The notes under the pieces were generated by a model. It was given only the letters and a program-made list of their open reading frames with translations, was not told the origin of the DNA and did not search any database. A DNA stretch of 45,441 nucleotides from Candidatus Uhrbacteria bacterium (GTDB lineage: Bacteria; Patescibacteriota; Patescibacteriia; JACQRZ01): positions 1 through 45,441 of the forward strand of contig JACPMJ010000023.1 of assembly GCA_016186045.1 (NCBI GenBank). Reading direction: 5' to 3'. Shown one piece after another: positions 24,014 through 32,203 of the stretch; the stretch's first letter is position 1, and each line of letters starts with the position of its first letter. A program made the position numbers and the translations under genes.

Positions 24014-26161
24014 ATGGGACATACAACCAAGACGGCCTACGAGGTACAAAACAGTGTAGGCCAGGACTTCGTGGAACAACATCTGAAGGGACGACCCGTT
24101 CCTCACGGAATCATCGAGGGAGTGATCAACAGCATCTTTGCGGATGCAACAAGCGTGGAAATCACAACAAACGGAAAAGAACTCACCATTCTGGATAACG
24201 GCCACGGCCTTATCGGCACTGGCCAGTATTCCAACAAGAACGGTATCCTGCGACCCGGAGACTCTCCGGGCAAATACAGTGACAACAAAAAGAGTGGAAA
24301 AGGGAATAAAGGTACCGGCATCAAGACACTCTATGTAAACTGCCAGGAAATCGATCTGCTCTCGTCAGTAGCAGATGAACAGCCACGCGGAGCCGTATAC
24401 TCGATCTCTTTCTCGCATGCCGAGTATTTCGCATCACTCAAAACCGGTGCGAAACCGCTCGTCTACGAGGTAGAGCCGCTCACGACACAGTCATGGCCGT
24501 ACATCAATAAATTCCGAACCGGCCTGTGTCTGCGAGTATTGCTGAAAAACAAACTCCCATACACTCCGACACGCCTTGCAAAGGGACTCATGGCCCGCCT
24601 TCTCTCCAAATATCGGGATCTCGGAATTGTCCTGGTAAACGGAGAGCGGCTTCCGGAACGCGTACTCATTGGGGATTACGCACAGTTTGATGATCCGCAT
24701 GAGACGCTCGGACATATCACGGCAGAGTTCTATAACGCTCATCCGGATGACAAGGTGAGCGAAGATGAGCTTCGTGTCGGTGGCAGGGTAGTTGCAGAAG
24801 GGCCATTCAAGGCATTCTTCCGGATACTTGACGACAATCTCAAAAAACTCATCCCACTGCTCTTTCGCAATACAGATGAGATCTGCGGCTCTATCATCAT
24901 TCCGTTCTTCGAAGACTATTCCAATACGGACAGAGAAACATTCTCTTCGGTGCGAGAGCTTCCAGACGGAAAGATTATGCGCCTCTCAGATGATCCTAGA
25001 GCATTGACATTTATCGAATGGCTCCAGGATATAGAGCCGGAAGTTCGCGAAACACTCAAGATCACCCTCTCCAAGAAGGGTGATTCCGAAACCAGTGAAA
25101 AGGTGGTTTCGGAACTTCGCGACATGATCAATAGTGCAACAGGCGGTCCCGTGGTCATGAAAAGAAAGGGACCAAAGAAAGATCTCGAAGATCTCCCGGT
25201 TCCAAAACCGCCCAAACCACCCCAAAAAGTTGTAGCTCTTAGCCTCACACCAGATCGGGGAGAGGACGGAGAATACGAGATGGGAGAACAAGTCATCATT
25301 CGGGCTCGTATTCGGCGAGACCTTCAGGACACGTACTCGCGGAAGGATATCAAGTTTCATACCTACCAAACGAACTGTGGAAATATTGTCGAAACAGATG
25401 ACGGACTTTCCATGGTCGCGAATAAATACGGACAGGCAAAACTTGACGCGGAGCTTGTTGGCTCTTCTCATCGTCCGGGATTCACTCGCTACTCCGTGGT
25501 TCGGATACGAGAGTTCAAGATTGCAAAACCCGCGAAAACGATCAAGGTGGGCGAAACATTCAGGCTCACGTGCATGAACACCGACAAGGCAAAGGAACCA
25601 TTTACCTGGGCCCCAAGCCATGCGGATGTTGGCACGCTCGAACCGGATGGATGCGAAGCCCTCTTCACCGGAACAGCCAAAGGGGAGGTGATCATCAGGG
25701 TTGTTGACTCTTCCCGTCCTTCTCAACTATCGGAATGCACGATAACAGTTGTAGAAGAGGAAGAAAAAAACCCCATTCAGAACATGATCAAACTCGAGGA
25801 TGAAAACGGAGAGATCAGACACTTTATCTACTGGTTCCGCGGGATCCCTCGGGAACTGTCTGGGGATAAAGTGAAATCAACCCAGCCAATCCAAATGCTT
25901 GCCGGAGGAGACGGCAGTCTCGAGGAACCATACAACTTCTCCATCCATCAACATGCATATGGTTTTGAAGAGGCGGAGAAAAGAGGAAAACTTCTGGACT
26001 TCCTCTTCATGGCAATATGCGAGGAGTTCCCATACTTCATGCATTTTGAGAGCGCTCAACGTGACATGGAGTACGAAAGAATTCCGACAAACGCATGGCC
26101 TAGCCTTCGTGAAGCGCTTGCAAACGAAGGCAAAAAGCTCTACGCCCGCATCCTGTCGTAG
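24014..26161 (+). CDS. GHKL ATPase fused to two Ig-like domains, 715 residues
   Basis: The N-terminus is a complete Bergerat fold as in MutL, Hsp90, MORC and topoisomerase VI-B: N-box E35-x3-N39 within EGVINSIFADA, G1 box DNGHG (61-65), and G2 box GKGNKGTG (95-102), where GxGxKGxG forms the ATP lid. A transducer-like region follows to about 390. After a Pro/Lys linker (KPPKPPQK, about 405) come two beta-rich, Ig/BIG-type modules: VVALSLTPDR...EMGEQVIIRARI (about 410-500) and AKPAKTIKVGETFRLTC...GEVIIRVVDSSRPS (about 505-585). The last 120 residues are a separate alpha/beta domain. No export signal is seen, so the Ig-like modules are cytoplasmic. The start follows GGGAGGAG after the upstream stop; an in-frame extension to 23711 overlaps the HTH gene and is rejected. 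Confidence 0.85.
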   Translation: MGHTTKTAYEVQNSVGQDFVEQHLKGRPVPHGIIEGVINSIFADATSVEITTNGKELTILDNGHGLIGTGQYSNKNGILRPGDSPGKYSDNKKSGKGNKGTGIKTLYVNCQEIDLLSSVADEQPRGAVYSISFSHAEYFASLKTGAKPLVYEVEPLTTQSWPYINKFRTGLCLRVLLKNKLPYTPTRLAKGLMARLLSKYRDLGIVLVNGERLPERVLIGDYAQFDDPHETLGHITAEFYNAHPDDKVSEDELRVGGRVVAEGPFKAFFRILDDNLKKLIPLLFRNTDEICGSIIIPFFEDYSNTDRETFSSVRELPDGKIMRLSDDPRALTFIEWLQDIEPEVRETLKITLSKKGDSETSEKVVSELRDMINSATGGPVVMKRKGPKKDLEDLPVPKPPKPPQKVVALSLTPDRGEDGEYEMGEQVIIRARIRRDLQDTYSRKDIKFHTYQTNCGNIVETDDGLSMVANKYGQAKLDAELVGSSHRPGFTRYSVVRIREFKIAKPAKTIKVGETFRLTCMNTDKAKEPFTWAPSHADVGTLEPDGCEALFTGTAKGEVIIRVVDSSRPSQLSECTITVVEEEEKNPIQNMIKLEDENGEIRHFIYWFRGIPRELSGDKVKSTQPIQMLAGGDGSLEEPYNFSIHQHAYGFEEAEKRGKLLDFLFMAICEEFPYFMHFESAQRDMEYERIPTNAWPSLREALANEGKKLYARILS

Positions 26162-26179
26162 TAGTTCCAAAAATCCAAA

Positions 26180-26208
26180 TGCTCCGCAATAATAAACGCG
26201 GAGCTTTT
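26180..26208 (+). terminator. Terminator of the HTH/GHKL operon
   Basis: Perfect stem GCTCCGC/GCGGAGC with a ten-base A-rich loop, then TTTTT, 19 bases past the stop. Confidence 0.85.
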
Positions 26209-26211
26209 TAA

Positions 26212-26242
26212 TAAAAAACCCGTTCATTCCGTTGAACAGGTT
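26212..26242 (-). terminator. Terminator of the 582-residue gene
   Basis: Stem AAACC-GTTCA/TGAAC-GGTTT with one mismatch, then a T run on the minus strand. It sits back to back with the GHKL terminator between convergent genes. Confidence 0.75.
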
Positions 26243-26249
26243 TACGATG

Positions 26250-27998
26250 TCAATCTTCGAACTCTAGAGAGTCTTCCGACCCTTTTGACCTTGGATCTTT
26301 AGAGTAGCAGTCACATCTGGCTTCTTCTCTGCAGATCTTTTTTGCCTGCAGAACTTCGTCCGTCTCAATGCCATGTTTTTCCATGAGACGGATCGTATCA
26401 GGAGCCGCACGCTTTGCGAACTTGAGTGGCCACCACCCCCTCTTGTTCTCATCCTTTTTCTTCTCAAACGTCACCCAGCGAACACCTTGAGCTGTTTCCC
26501 ATGCCGCGATAAGATCCTCCTTCTTTTGCATGACAAACTTATGACATTCTCCCTGCGCACGTGCGCGCTTTGAGATTGATGTTCGCAAAGACGGGATGTC
26601 TTTTTCCGTGATAAGCCCTCCGCATACGGAAAGCTTAGAGGCGACATGAAGCATGGAATGTATGCCTCGGCATGTATTACTTTTGTGATTGCATGTCAGG
26701 ACATATCCCACACAGCAGATGATCTCATAGATGTAGTCAATGAGCTCATCGTCAAAATCATTGCCGCCATTTGAGGATGAAGCATGGGAATGTCCGATTG
26801 AACCACCGACTTCCGGAAGTTTGTCTTTGACTTTTTCTATCTGAACCTTGGCGAATTCAAGCGCCTGCTTTACTTTTTCCGGAAGCTGCGGAGGATCTGT
26901 CTTCAGGAGACGCAATATCTCTTGAGTTTTTGCTCCGACAGTCTGAAAGCACGTTACCCCTGTCCATGGAGTTTTTTCTGCTTCCTCAAACTGCTCTTGC
27001 GTGCAGATATCGTCGCCTTTGAGCTGATATGGCTTGAGAGTGGTAGAAACAAGTTTTTCTGCATACTCGCAAAAATCCCCAAGACCATGGTCAAGCTCGC
27101 TCCTCAAGCGAGTGATAGTCTGATTCACTCCCGAAATTTTGGATAATGTTTCTTCCTTGAGGACATGCCACTCATCATGAACTTTTCTTTCAGAGACCTG
27201 AAGCTCATGGACAACGTTTTCAGCTCTTTCAAGCAGACAAGAAGCATCTTCGCTTGAATATGATGAAGAGTCAGCAACGTATGCGCTCGCGAACTTGCGA
27301 AACTCTCCGTCCCGTCCAATACATGCAAGGGCGCGGCTGAATTGTTCGTCTTCCGCGTTCTCCATGTGCTCCCAGGTGCCGCATGCGAGACTGACATCCG
27401 CAAGGACACCGTCAAGAAGTTGATAGAGCTCCTTGATCTCTCCAAGTGCGCGAACAATCATGAGAACCGCCTGTGACCAGTTCTTAAGAAATTGTTCACG
27501 CGTCTCATCCACTGCTTCCGCGTTTGAAACCACGATATCCGCGACTGAAAGCTGTGAGGTGATGCGCAGTGCGACGTTTCGCACCTTTCCAGTAAGCGCG
27601 TTCGCGACCTTTTCCGCTTCATCCATCGCGCCCTGACCGATCATGTCAAAGAGCTGAGGAAGTTCTTGCTCAAAGACTCCAAGAAGTTCAATGATATGTT
27701 CGCCGACATCTCCATGGTCTCCGACGAGCTCAAGAGCAAGTTTCTGCATTTCAACCCGAAGAATGGATACGATTTCTGTCGTATCCACGTACTTACGAAT
27801 GACATGTTCAATCCCGAGTACTTGCTTAAAGACTCTTGATCCGGTTTTCTTGGTATCCTTGTGGTCTACCTCGAATATGTTCGTTAAGACCCCTAAGTGA
27901 AGTTTCAAGGGATCCACATTCGGAACAAGATGAATTCCGTCAGGCTTGATCGGAATCTTCAGAAAATACATGGGGTCATCAGAGCGGCCTTTTGCCAT
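26250..27998 (-). CDS. MAKGR domain fused to a long helical protein, 582 residues
   Basis: Residues 1-65 are a second copy of the small protein at 19769-19972. They share MAKGR, LVP..VDPLKL, VLT-IFEVD and K-V-GIE. The rest (about 70-400) is almost entirely helical, with long charged segments. The C-terminal part is Cys/His-rich: YEIICCVGYVLTCNHKSNTC near 435-455 and CREEARCDC near 560, which could bind zinc. No membrane segment or signal peptide is seen. The start has AAGGAGGGG before ATG, and the promoter at 28070-28098 overlaps the end of the neighbouring ligase gene. I know no family. It converges on the GHKL ATPase operon and probably works with it. Confidence 0.75.
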   Translation of the reverse strand: MAKGRSDDPMYFLKIPIKPDGIHLVPNVDPLKLHLGVLTNIFEVDHKDTKKTGSRVFKQVLGIEHVIRKYVDTTEIVSILRVEMQKLALELVGDHGDVGEHIIELLGVFEQELPQLFDMIGQGAMDEAEKVANALTGKVRNVALRITSQLSVADIVVSNAEAVDETREQFLKNWSQAVLMIVRALGEIKELYQLLDGVLADVSLACGTWEHMENAEDEQFSRALACIGRDGEFRKFASAYVADSSSYSSEDASCLLERAENVVHELQVSERKVHDEWHVLKEETLSKISGVNQTITRLRSELDHGLGDFCEYAEKLVSTTLKPYQLKGDDICTQEQFEEAEKTPWTGVTCFQTVGAKTQEILRLLKTDPPQLPEKVKQALEFAKVQIEKVKDKLPEVGGSIGHSHASSSNGGNDFDDELIDYIYEIICCVGYVLTCNHKSNTCRGIHSMLHVASKLSVCGGLITEKDIPSLRTSISKRARAQGECHKFVMQKKEDLIAAWETAQGVRWVTFEKKKDENKRGWWPLKFAKRAAPDTIRLMEKHGIETDEVLQAKKICREEARCDCYSKDPRSKGSEDSLEFED

Positions 27999-28069
27999 CT
28001 TCCCCTCCTTATTGTAATGAACGTTTTACCAACTTATCTCCCTAACCATAAGGGAAATAAACCTCTTAT

Positions 28070-28098
28070 ACTCTACACGATATCTTTTTTCTTGTCAA
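28070..28098 (-). promoter_or_regulatory. Sigma-70-like promoter of the MAKGR-fusion gene
   Basis: -35 TTGACA (28093-28098), 17 bases, -10 TAGAGT (28070-28075) on the minus strand. It is embedded in the last codons of the O-antigen-ligase-like gene. Confidence 0.65.
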
Positions 28099-29554
28099 GC
28101 CCCGCGATACACACCCACCAAAGCAGTATCCCGCTATGGATCGTCCAGAAAAAATGGTCAAAAAAGCTTATTATTATAAAGGAGGATAAAAGTCCAAATC
28201 CTATCAGCGTGTCATTCCGAGCGGAATGACACACTCGCCACACCAAGAAAAAAAGAAAGCTGATGAAAGCCGATATACCCGCGATTCCAAGCTCGGCGAA
28301 TACCAAAAGAAAAACAGTATGCACCGGCTGATATGCGTATGATGGACGAACCGCATTATTTTTTACATCTCTTTGGTGGAGCGTATTCGTGTACTGCCCA
28401 ATACCCACGCCGCGCACCAATATAGGACCAAGTGATACAAATTCTTTTACAGAGCCGAGACGCTCTTGTATTGATTTTATTTCAAGCCGCTTCCATCCAT
28501 CAACACCAAGACGCACGGAGAGCGGTTCTGAAAAAAGCATACCGGAAAAAAGAATGGTTATGAGACTCACAAGAAAGAAAAAAATAAGCGGCGAGATGCG
28601 TATAGTTTTTATCATTGTCATCCCAGATCCCCGATCGCAGTCGAGGACAGGCCCGATCTGGGATCCAGTTTTTTGAAGAATACTTCGTTCCCCTGGATTC
28701 CCATTTTCATGGGAATGACGCACTCTATTCTTATACGCACTCACCACCCCCATCATCGCTAATCCTATGCCAAGCCCTATCCACGCCTCACGTGAAAAAG
28801 TAAGCATCAATCCGAAAAGGATAGAGACTCCCGCAAGCGTCGCAAGCCACGTCCAGATTTTTTTTTCACTTCGCATAATCACTGCGATACAAAAAAAATA
28901 TCCGGCTACCAAATACGCGGCTAATATATTCGGATGCGGGAAGCTTCCATACGCGCGTAACCACCGCCGCTCTGTACTCTCTACCACCGCATCCCCCGGT
29001 ATCCATGACGCATGATGCGCGATGCCAAGCCATGAGACGGCCGGAATTTCTTGCATGAAAAATTGAATAGCACCAAACACGCTCTGTATCACAGCGCTCA
29101 GAATAAAGATCCATACACACATCTTTTGTTTTACCGAACTGATGTGAGAAATGAGTAAAAAAATCACACCACCCTCAAAAAGTCGAAATACCGCCTGCAC
29201 AGCGAGAATTTTGTCCGGCGACCACAATACAGAAACGAGTGCAATAAAGAAAAGACAGATCAAAAAAATAACCACCGGCCTTTGTAACCAGCTCAAAACT
29301 TCTGCGGAAGATAAATGACGCCTCTCCTGAGTGCGTATGGATACAAAAAATCGCACACATACAAAAATGAATATCAAAAGAAAAAGAATATCGGTCGCAT
29401 AGAACGCGAGCGTTCCAAATTGCCAAATCCCTTCTCTCCCTGCGCCTTCGTGCCCGATAGGACCTTGCCTGAATATATACACCGTCTGCAGGGGAATAAG
29501 AAAAACAAACAGTGAAAGAAGAAAAAAATAAATTTTAGAAATAATGTTTTTCAT
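28073..29554 (-). CDS. O-antigen ligase/polymerase-like membrane protein with palindromic-repeat insertions
   Basis: A 493-residue protein with about ten to twelve membrane segments, matching the Wzy_C/WaaL-like family: GSFPHPNILAAYLVAGYFF, LTFSREAWIGLGIGLAM and VHTVFLLVFAELGIAGI near the end. The family joins or polymerises surface glycans at the outer face of the membrane. The soluble stretch after about residue 270 contains HSHENGNPGE and a Gln/Gly/Asp-rich segment. These are translations of palindromic repeats (28617-28720) inserted in frame between two membrane helices. A third palindrome (28209-28232) encodes CHSARNDT near the end. The gene remains open, so the insertions are tolerated. 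Confidence 0.8.
   Translation of the reverse strand: MKNIISKIYFFLLSLFVFLIPLQTVYIFRQGPIGHEGAGREGIWQFGTLAFYATDILFLLIFIFVCVRFFVSIRTQERRHLSSAEVLSWLQRPVVIFLICLFFIALVSVLWSPDKILAVQAVFRLFEGGVIFLLISHISSVKQKMCVWIFILSAVIQSVFGAIQFFMQEIPAVSWLGIAHHASWIPGDAVVESTERRWLRAYGSFPHPNILAAYLVAGYFFCIAVIMRSEKKIWTWLATLAGVSILFGLMLTFSREAWIGLGIGLAMMGVVSAYKNRVRHSHENGNPGERSILQKTGSQIGPVLDCDRGSGMTMIKTIRISPLIFFFLVSLITILFSGMLFSEPLSVRLGVDGWKRLEIKSIQERLGSVKEFVSLGPILVRGVGIGQYTNTLHQRDVKNNAVRPSYAYQPVHTVFLLVFAELGIAGISAFISFLFFLVWRVCHSARNDTLIGFGLLSSFIIISFFDHFFWTIHSGILLWWVCIAGLDKKKDIV
28209..28232. repeat. Palindromic REP-like unit inside the ligase gene
   Basis: GTGTCATTCCG-AG-CGGAATGACAC, a perfect 11-bp stem with a two-base loop, read through in frame by the ligase ORF. 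Confidence 0.8.
28617..28667. repeat. 51-bp REP-like unit, second copy of 16347-16397
   Basis: A 51-base palindromic unit whose ends form ATCCCAGATC/GATCTGGGAT. It matches the reverse complement of 16347-16397 at all but two positions by my alignment. This copy lies within the coding sequence of the ligase. Confidence 0.9.
28690..28720. repeat. Second palindrome inside the ligase gene
   Basis: ATTCCCAT-TTTC-ATGGGAAT hairpin with GTCATTCCCxxG-type flanks, encoding the HSHENGNPG peptide. Adjacent to the 51-bp unit. Confidence 0.75.
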
Positions 29555-29662
29555 AGCAATAAAATTTTACTTAGACGAGAGGTAGGCGGTATTTCTTTTT
29601 ATGAGTTTGTGAAATATCACAAAACAATCGAAGGTCGGGAGGATATGTATTTTTATGGGTTT

Positions 29663-29746
29663 AACCGACCTTGCGGGCACCCGTTTTTTGCGAAGCAAAA
29701 AGAGCAAGGTTGGTTACCTGCAAAAAATTTCGCTGGAATTTTTTGC
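29663..29746. repeat. Hairpin cluster in the gap between the ligase and the nucleotidyltransferase
   Basis: AACCGACCTTGC (29663-29674) pairs with GCAAGGTTGGTT (29704-29715), enclosing TTTTTGC-GAA-GCAAAAA (29685-29701). A perfect 10-bp stem GCAAAAAATT/AATTTTTTGC (29720-29746) follows. This fills most of the 247-base gap at 29555-29801. I see no convincing gene in it. Confidence 0.7.
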
Positions 29747-29801
29747 AAAAGTAAAAATAGATATCATCCCGACCAATCACATATCATACATACCATAGAA
29801 T

Positions 29802-30776
29802 TCAATCCGAAACTTCTACCCCAAACTCCTCCAATCTTCTCATAAATCTCTCCCTGATCTCCTCTCGCCTGTCTTCTTGATGAAATTTCAAAACGCTATC
29901 ATTCATCACCACGCATGTATCTGTATTCAGTATCGCGCGCAGATCCTGCGGAAGCACGCGCAACTGGATCCATCGCGCCATGCGATTCGGCACATCTCCC
30001 AAAAACCCAATACACCGTTCAAAAAATTTCTTGATCGCCCTGCGCGAATAAGAAATCTGTATACGTCGATAGTCATTCGTATCATATGGAGAAGCGCAGG
30101 GAAGGACAGACAACACACGCATCTCGTTTGCTTTCCAAAATGTCTCATACATACCGTCGCTCTCATAGAGAGGCACGCAATAGAGCAACCAATAAAAAAA
30201 ATATATGTCAGGCATACCGCGCGATTCGCTCAAAAACAAGCGCGAAACATCCAATCCATCATCAGCTATAAAAAAACTCAAGCATATCGCATCTTTCATG
30301 CGCTGTTTCGTGGGTCGCAATCCAAAAATTTGCATCAAACCGGTACACAGCATGCGCACCAACCAGAGATGTCCATGCTCGGCAATGATAAAAAAATCAA
30401 TGTCGCTCTCGTCGCGCGCGTTACTCCAGCCAAGCGTGTTACATGCGCATATCAAGCGCACAAACGGTACGCCCGCAAGTACGCGGGCAATTTTTTTTGC
30501 TCTCCTGTATTTTCGCTGGGCAATAGCATAGCGATCGAGCCGAATGCTTATGATATCTCTTCTTCCTTTGAAAAAATACAGGCCGCCATATGACTCCACG
30601 CGCGCGCGAACATCAGAATTATTTTCCAACATATCAAGCACGTCGTATGTTGAAACATCGCGCTGTTTTGAAAAAAAAAGATTTCGCCGTATTTCTTCCG
30701 GCGTCAGGGGAAGATCAAACAAATCGCCAAATGCAAGCGCGGAAAGAATTGAATGTTTTAAAGAAAGTGAATCCAT
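29802..30776 (-). CDS. Nucleotidyltransferase-fold protein, 324 residues
   Basis: A soluble protein. Residues about 10-75 look like a winged-helix domain (ALAFGDLFDLPLTPEEI). A pol-beta-type nucleotidyltransferase motif follows: GWSNARDESDIDFFII (117-131), with the two metal-binding Asp (D125, D127) after the Gly-Ser. Such proteins transfer a nucleotide to an unknown acceptor and recur in Patescibacteria genomes beside envelope genes. I chose ATG 30776; the longer frame begins with TTG at 30839, inside a promoter-like element. It is divergent from the LysM/M23 peptidase. Confidence 0.7.
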   Translation of the reverse strand: MDSLSLKHSILSALAFGDLFDLPLTPEEIRRNLFFSKQRDVSTYDVLDMLENNSDVRARVESYGGLYFFKGRRDIISIRLDRYAIAQRKYRRAKKIARVLAGVPFVRLICACNTLGWSNARDESDIDFFIIAEHGHLWLVRMLCTGLMQIFGLRPTKQRMKDAICLSFFIADDGLDVSRLFLSESRGMPDIYFFYWLLYCVPLYESDGMYETFWKANEMRVLSVLPCASPYDTNDYRRIQISYSRRAIKKFFERCIGFLGDVPNRMARWIQLRVLPQDLRAILNTDTCVVMNDSVLKFHQEDRREEIRERFMRRLEEFGVEVSD

Positions 30777-30810
30777 AGAGACATGATTGACTGGCAAGAC
30801 CCTTCTCTGT

Positions 30811-30839
30811 ATACTAAATGGTATATCCAAAGATAGCAA
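30811..30839 (-). promoter_or_regulatory. Promoter-like element before the nucleotidyltransferase gene
   Basis: -35 TTGCTA (30834-30839), 17 bases, -10 TAGTAT (30811-30816) on the minus strand, 35 bases before ATG 30776. It supports the shorter start. Confidence 0.45.
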
Positions 30840-30925
30840 GAAATTAGCCTCTCATACGTATCGCAAATCTTTTTAAAAAAATCTCCCTTGACCTGCTGAT
30901 CGGATGTTTTCAGTGCATCCGCGCC

Positions 30926-32203
30926 GTGAAGCGCTTGATTTTTTTCTTATGCAAAACTTTCTGGCACGTATTTTGGAGTATCGCAAAAAAAATTCTCCAC
31001 CTCCCGCTTATCGCGCTGTATGGCATTCACTTTCGACTTAGGTCCCATTTCGCCAAACTGGGCCTTGCCATACAAGCCCCGTTTCTTTATGTTCCTTTTT
31101 CAGGACAGACGCTGGGGTATGTTTTTATTACCGGACTCGGCATAACGCTCATAGGAGTGAATTTCTTTTTCAAAACCACGGACAGCGATCCTCTTAACCC
31201 GAAAAATATCATGGCAAAATATATTCAAATGGCTGACGACGTTCTGACCGAAGAAGAGGATGTTGTGTTCACGTCCGGAATACGCTACGCGCCATTTGAG
31301 GGCGTACAGCCACCTCTTCCTCCGGAAGAATTTCAGGAAGATATCACTCCGGGCGATATCGCGCATCTCTCTGACGCGCTCATCAAACCAATTCTTCCCA
31401 CATCAGATAACCGTGTTGCCGAGCCAAACACGATACATACGTATGCCGTCCAGGAGGGAGACACTGTCAGCAGTATCGCGCAAAAATTCGGCATTCGCGC
31501 GCAAACAATCCTTTGGGCAAATCAACTTATGGAATACTCGCTCCTCCAAATCGGTCAAAAGCTTGTCATCTTGCCGTCAAATGGCATTCTCTATAAAATT
31601 CGCCAGGGGGACACGCTTGGAAAAATTGCTCAACGTTATTCTGTTTCTTTTGACGAAATCATCTCCGCAAACAAGCTTGCTGGCAGTGATGCCACGCTTG
31701 CCGTGGGACAAATTATTCTTCTTCCAAACGCCATTCAGCCGCGCATAGCCGAGCCACAGCCACAAAGACAGCAAACATTGCTTGCACGGATCAAAAACAT
31801 ACTTGTTCCGCAAAAACAAAAATCAACAGGAAGAAGGGCCGGTGGAGCATCTCTTCTTTGGCCAACATCAGCGTCACGCATCACTCAGTACTTTAGCTGG
31901 CGGCATCCGGGCGTTGATATCGCAGGCCCATCATCAAACGACATTTACGCGGCCGCGGGAGGAGTGGTTATTTTTTCCGGATGGCAAAGAGGATATGGAA
32001 ACACCATTATCGTAGACCATGGCGATGGCAAAAAAACCCGCTATGCCCACGCAAGTAAACTTTTTGTATATGTCGGGGAATCAGTATCACGCGGAGAGGT
32101 GATTGCAAAAGTAGGAAGTACCGGCCGCTCTACCGGTCCGCATCTTCACTTTGAAGTATATGCGGGAAAGAGCAGGATAAATCCATTTAGCCTCATCAAA
32201 TAA
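30926..32203 (+). CDS. LysM-containing M23 family murein endopeptidase, 425 residues
   Basis: A cell-wall hydrolase cutting peptide crosslinks in murein. The N-terminus is basic with a membrane segment near residues 60-85 (LGYVFITGLGITLIGVNFFF) that anchors it. Two LysM peptidoglycan-binding repeats follow: YAVQEGDTVSSIAQKFGI (about 172-217) and YKIRQGDTLGKIAQRYSV (about 222-268). The C-terminal lasso-type M23 domain has its zinc ligands in HPGVDIAG and HLHFEV, plus YAHASK. The start codon is GTG at 30926 (GTGAAGCGC). It ends convergently, overlapping comM by eight bases. Confidence 0.92.
   Translation: MKRLIFFLCKTFWHVFWSIAKKILHLPLIALYGIHFRLRSHFAKLGLAIQAPFLYVPFSGQTLGYVFITGLGITLIGVNFFFKTTDSDPLNPKNIMAKYIQMADDVLTEEEDVVFTSGIRYAPFEGVQPPLPPEEFQEDITPGDIAHLSDALIKPILPTSDNRVAEPNTIHTYAVQEGDTVSSIAQKFGIRAQTILWANQLMEYSLLQIGQKLVILPSNGILYKIRQGDTLGKIAQRYSVSFDEIISANKLAGSDATLAVGQIILLPNAIQPRIAEPQPQRQQTLLARIKNILVPQKQKSTGRRAGGASLLWPTSASRITQYFSWRHPGVDIAGPSSNDIYAAAGGVVIFSGWQRGYGNTIIVDHGDGKKTRYAHASKLFVYVGESVSRGEVIAKVGSTGRSTGPHLHFEVYAGKSRINPFSLIK

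Noticed and set aside
29609-29845. 78-codon plus-strand frame
   Set aside because: It mainly translates the hairpin cluster at 29663-29746 and runs into the convergent nucleotidyltransferase gene.
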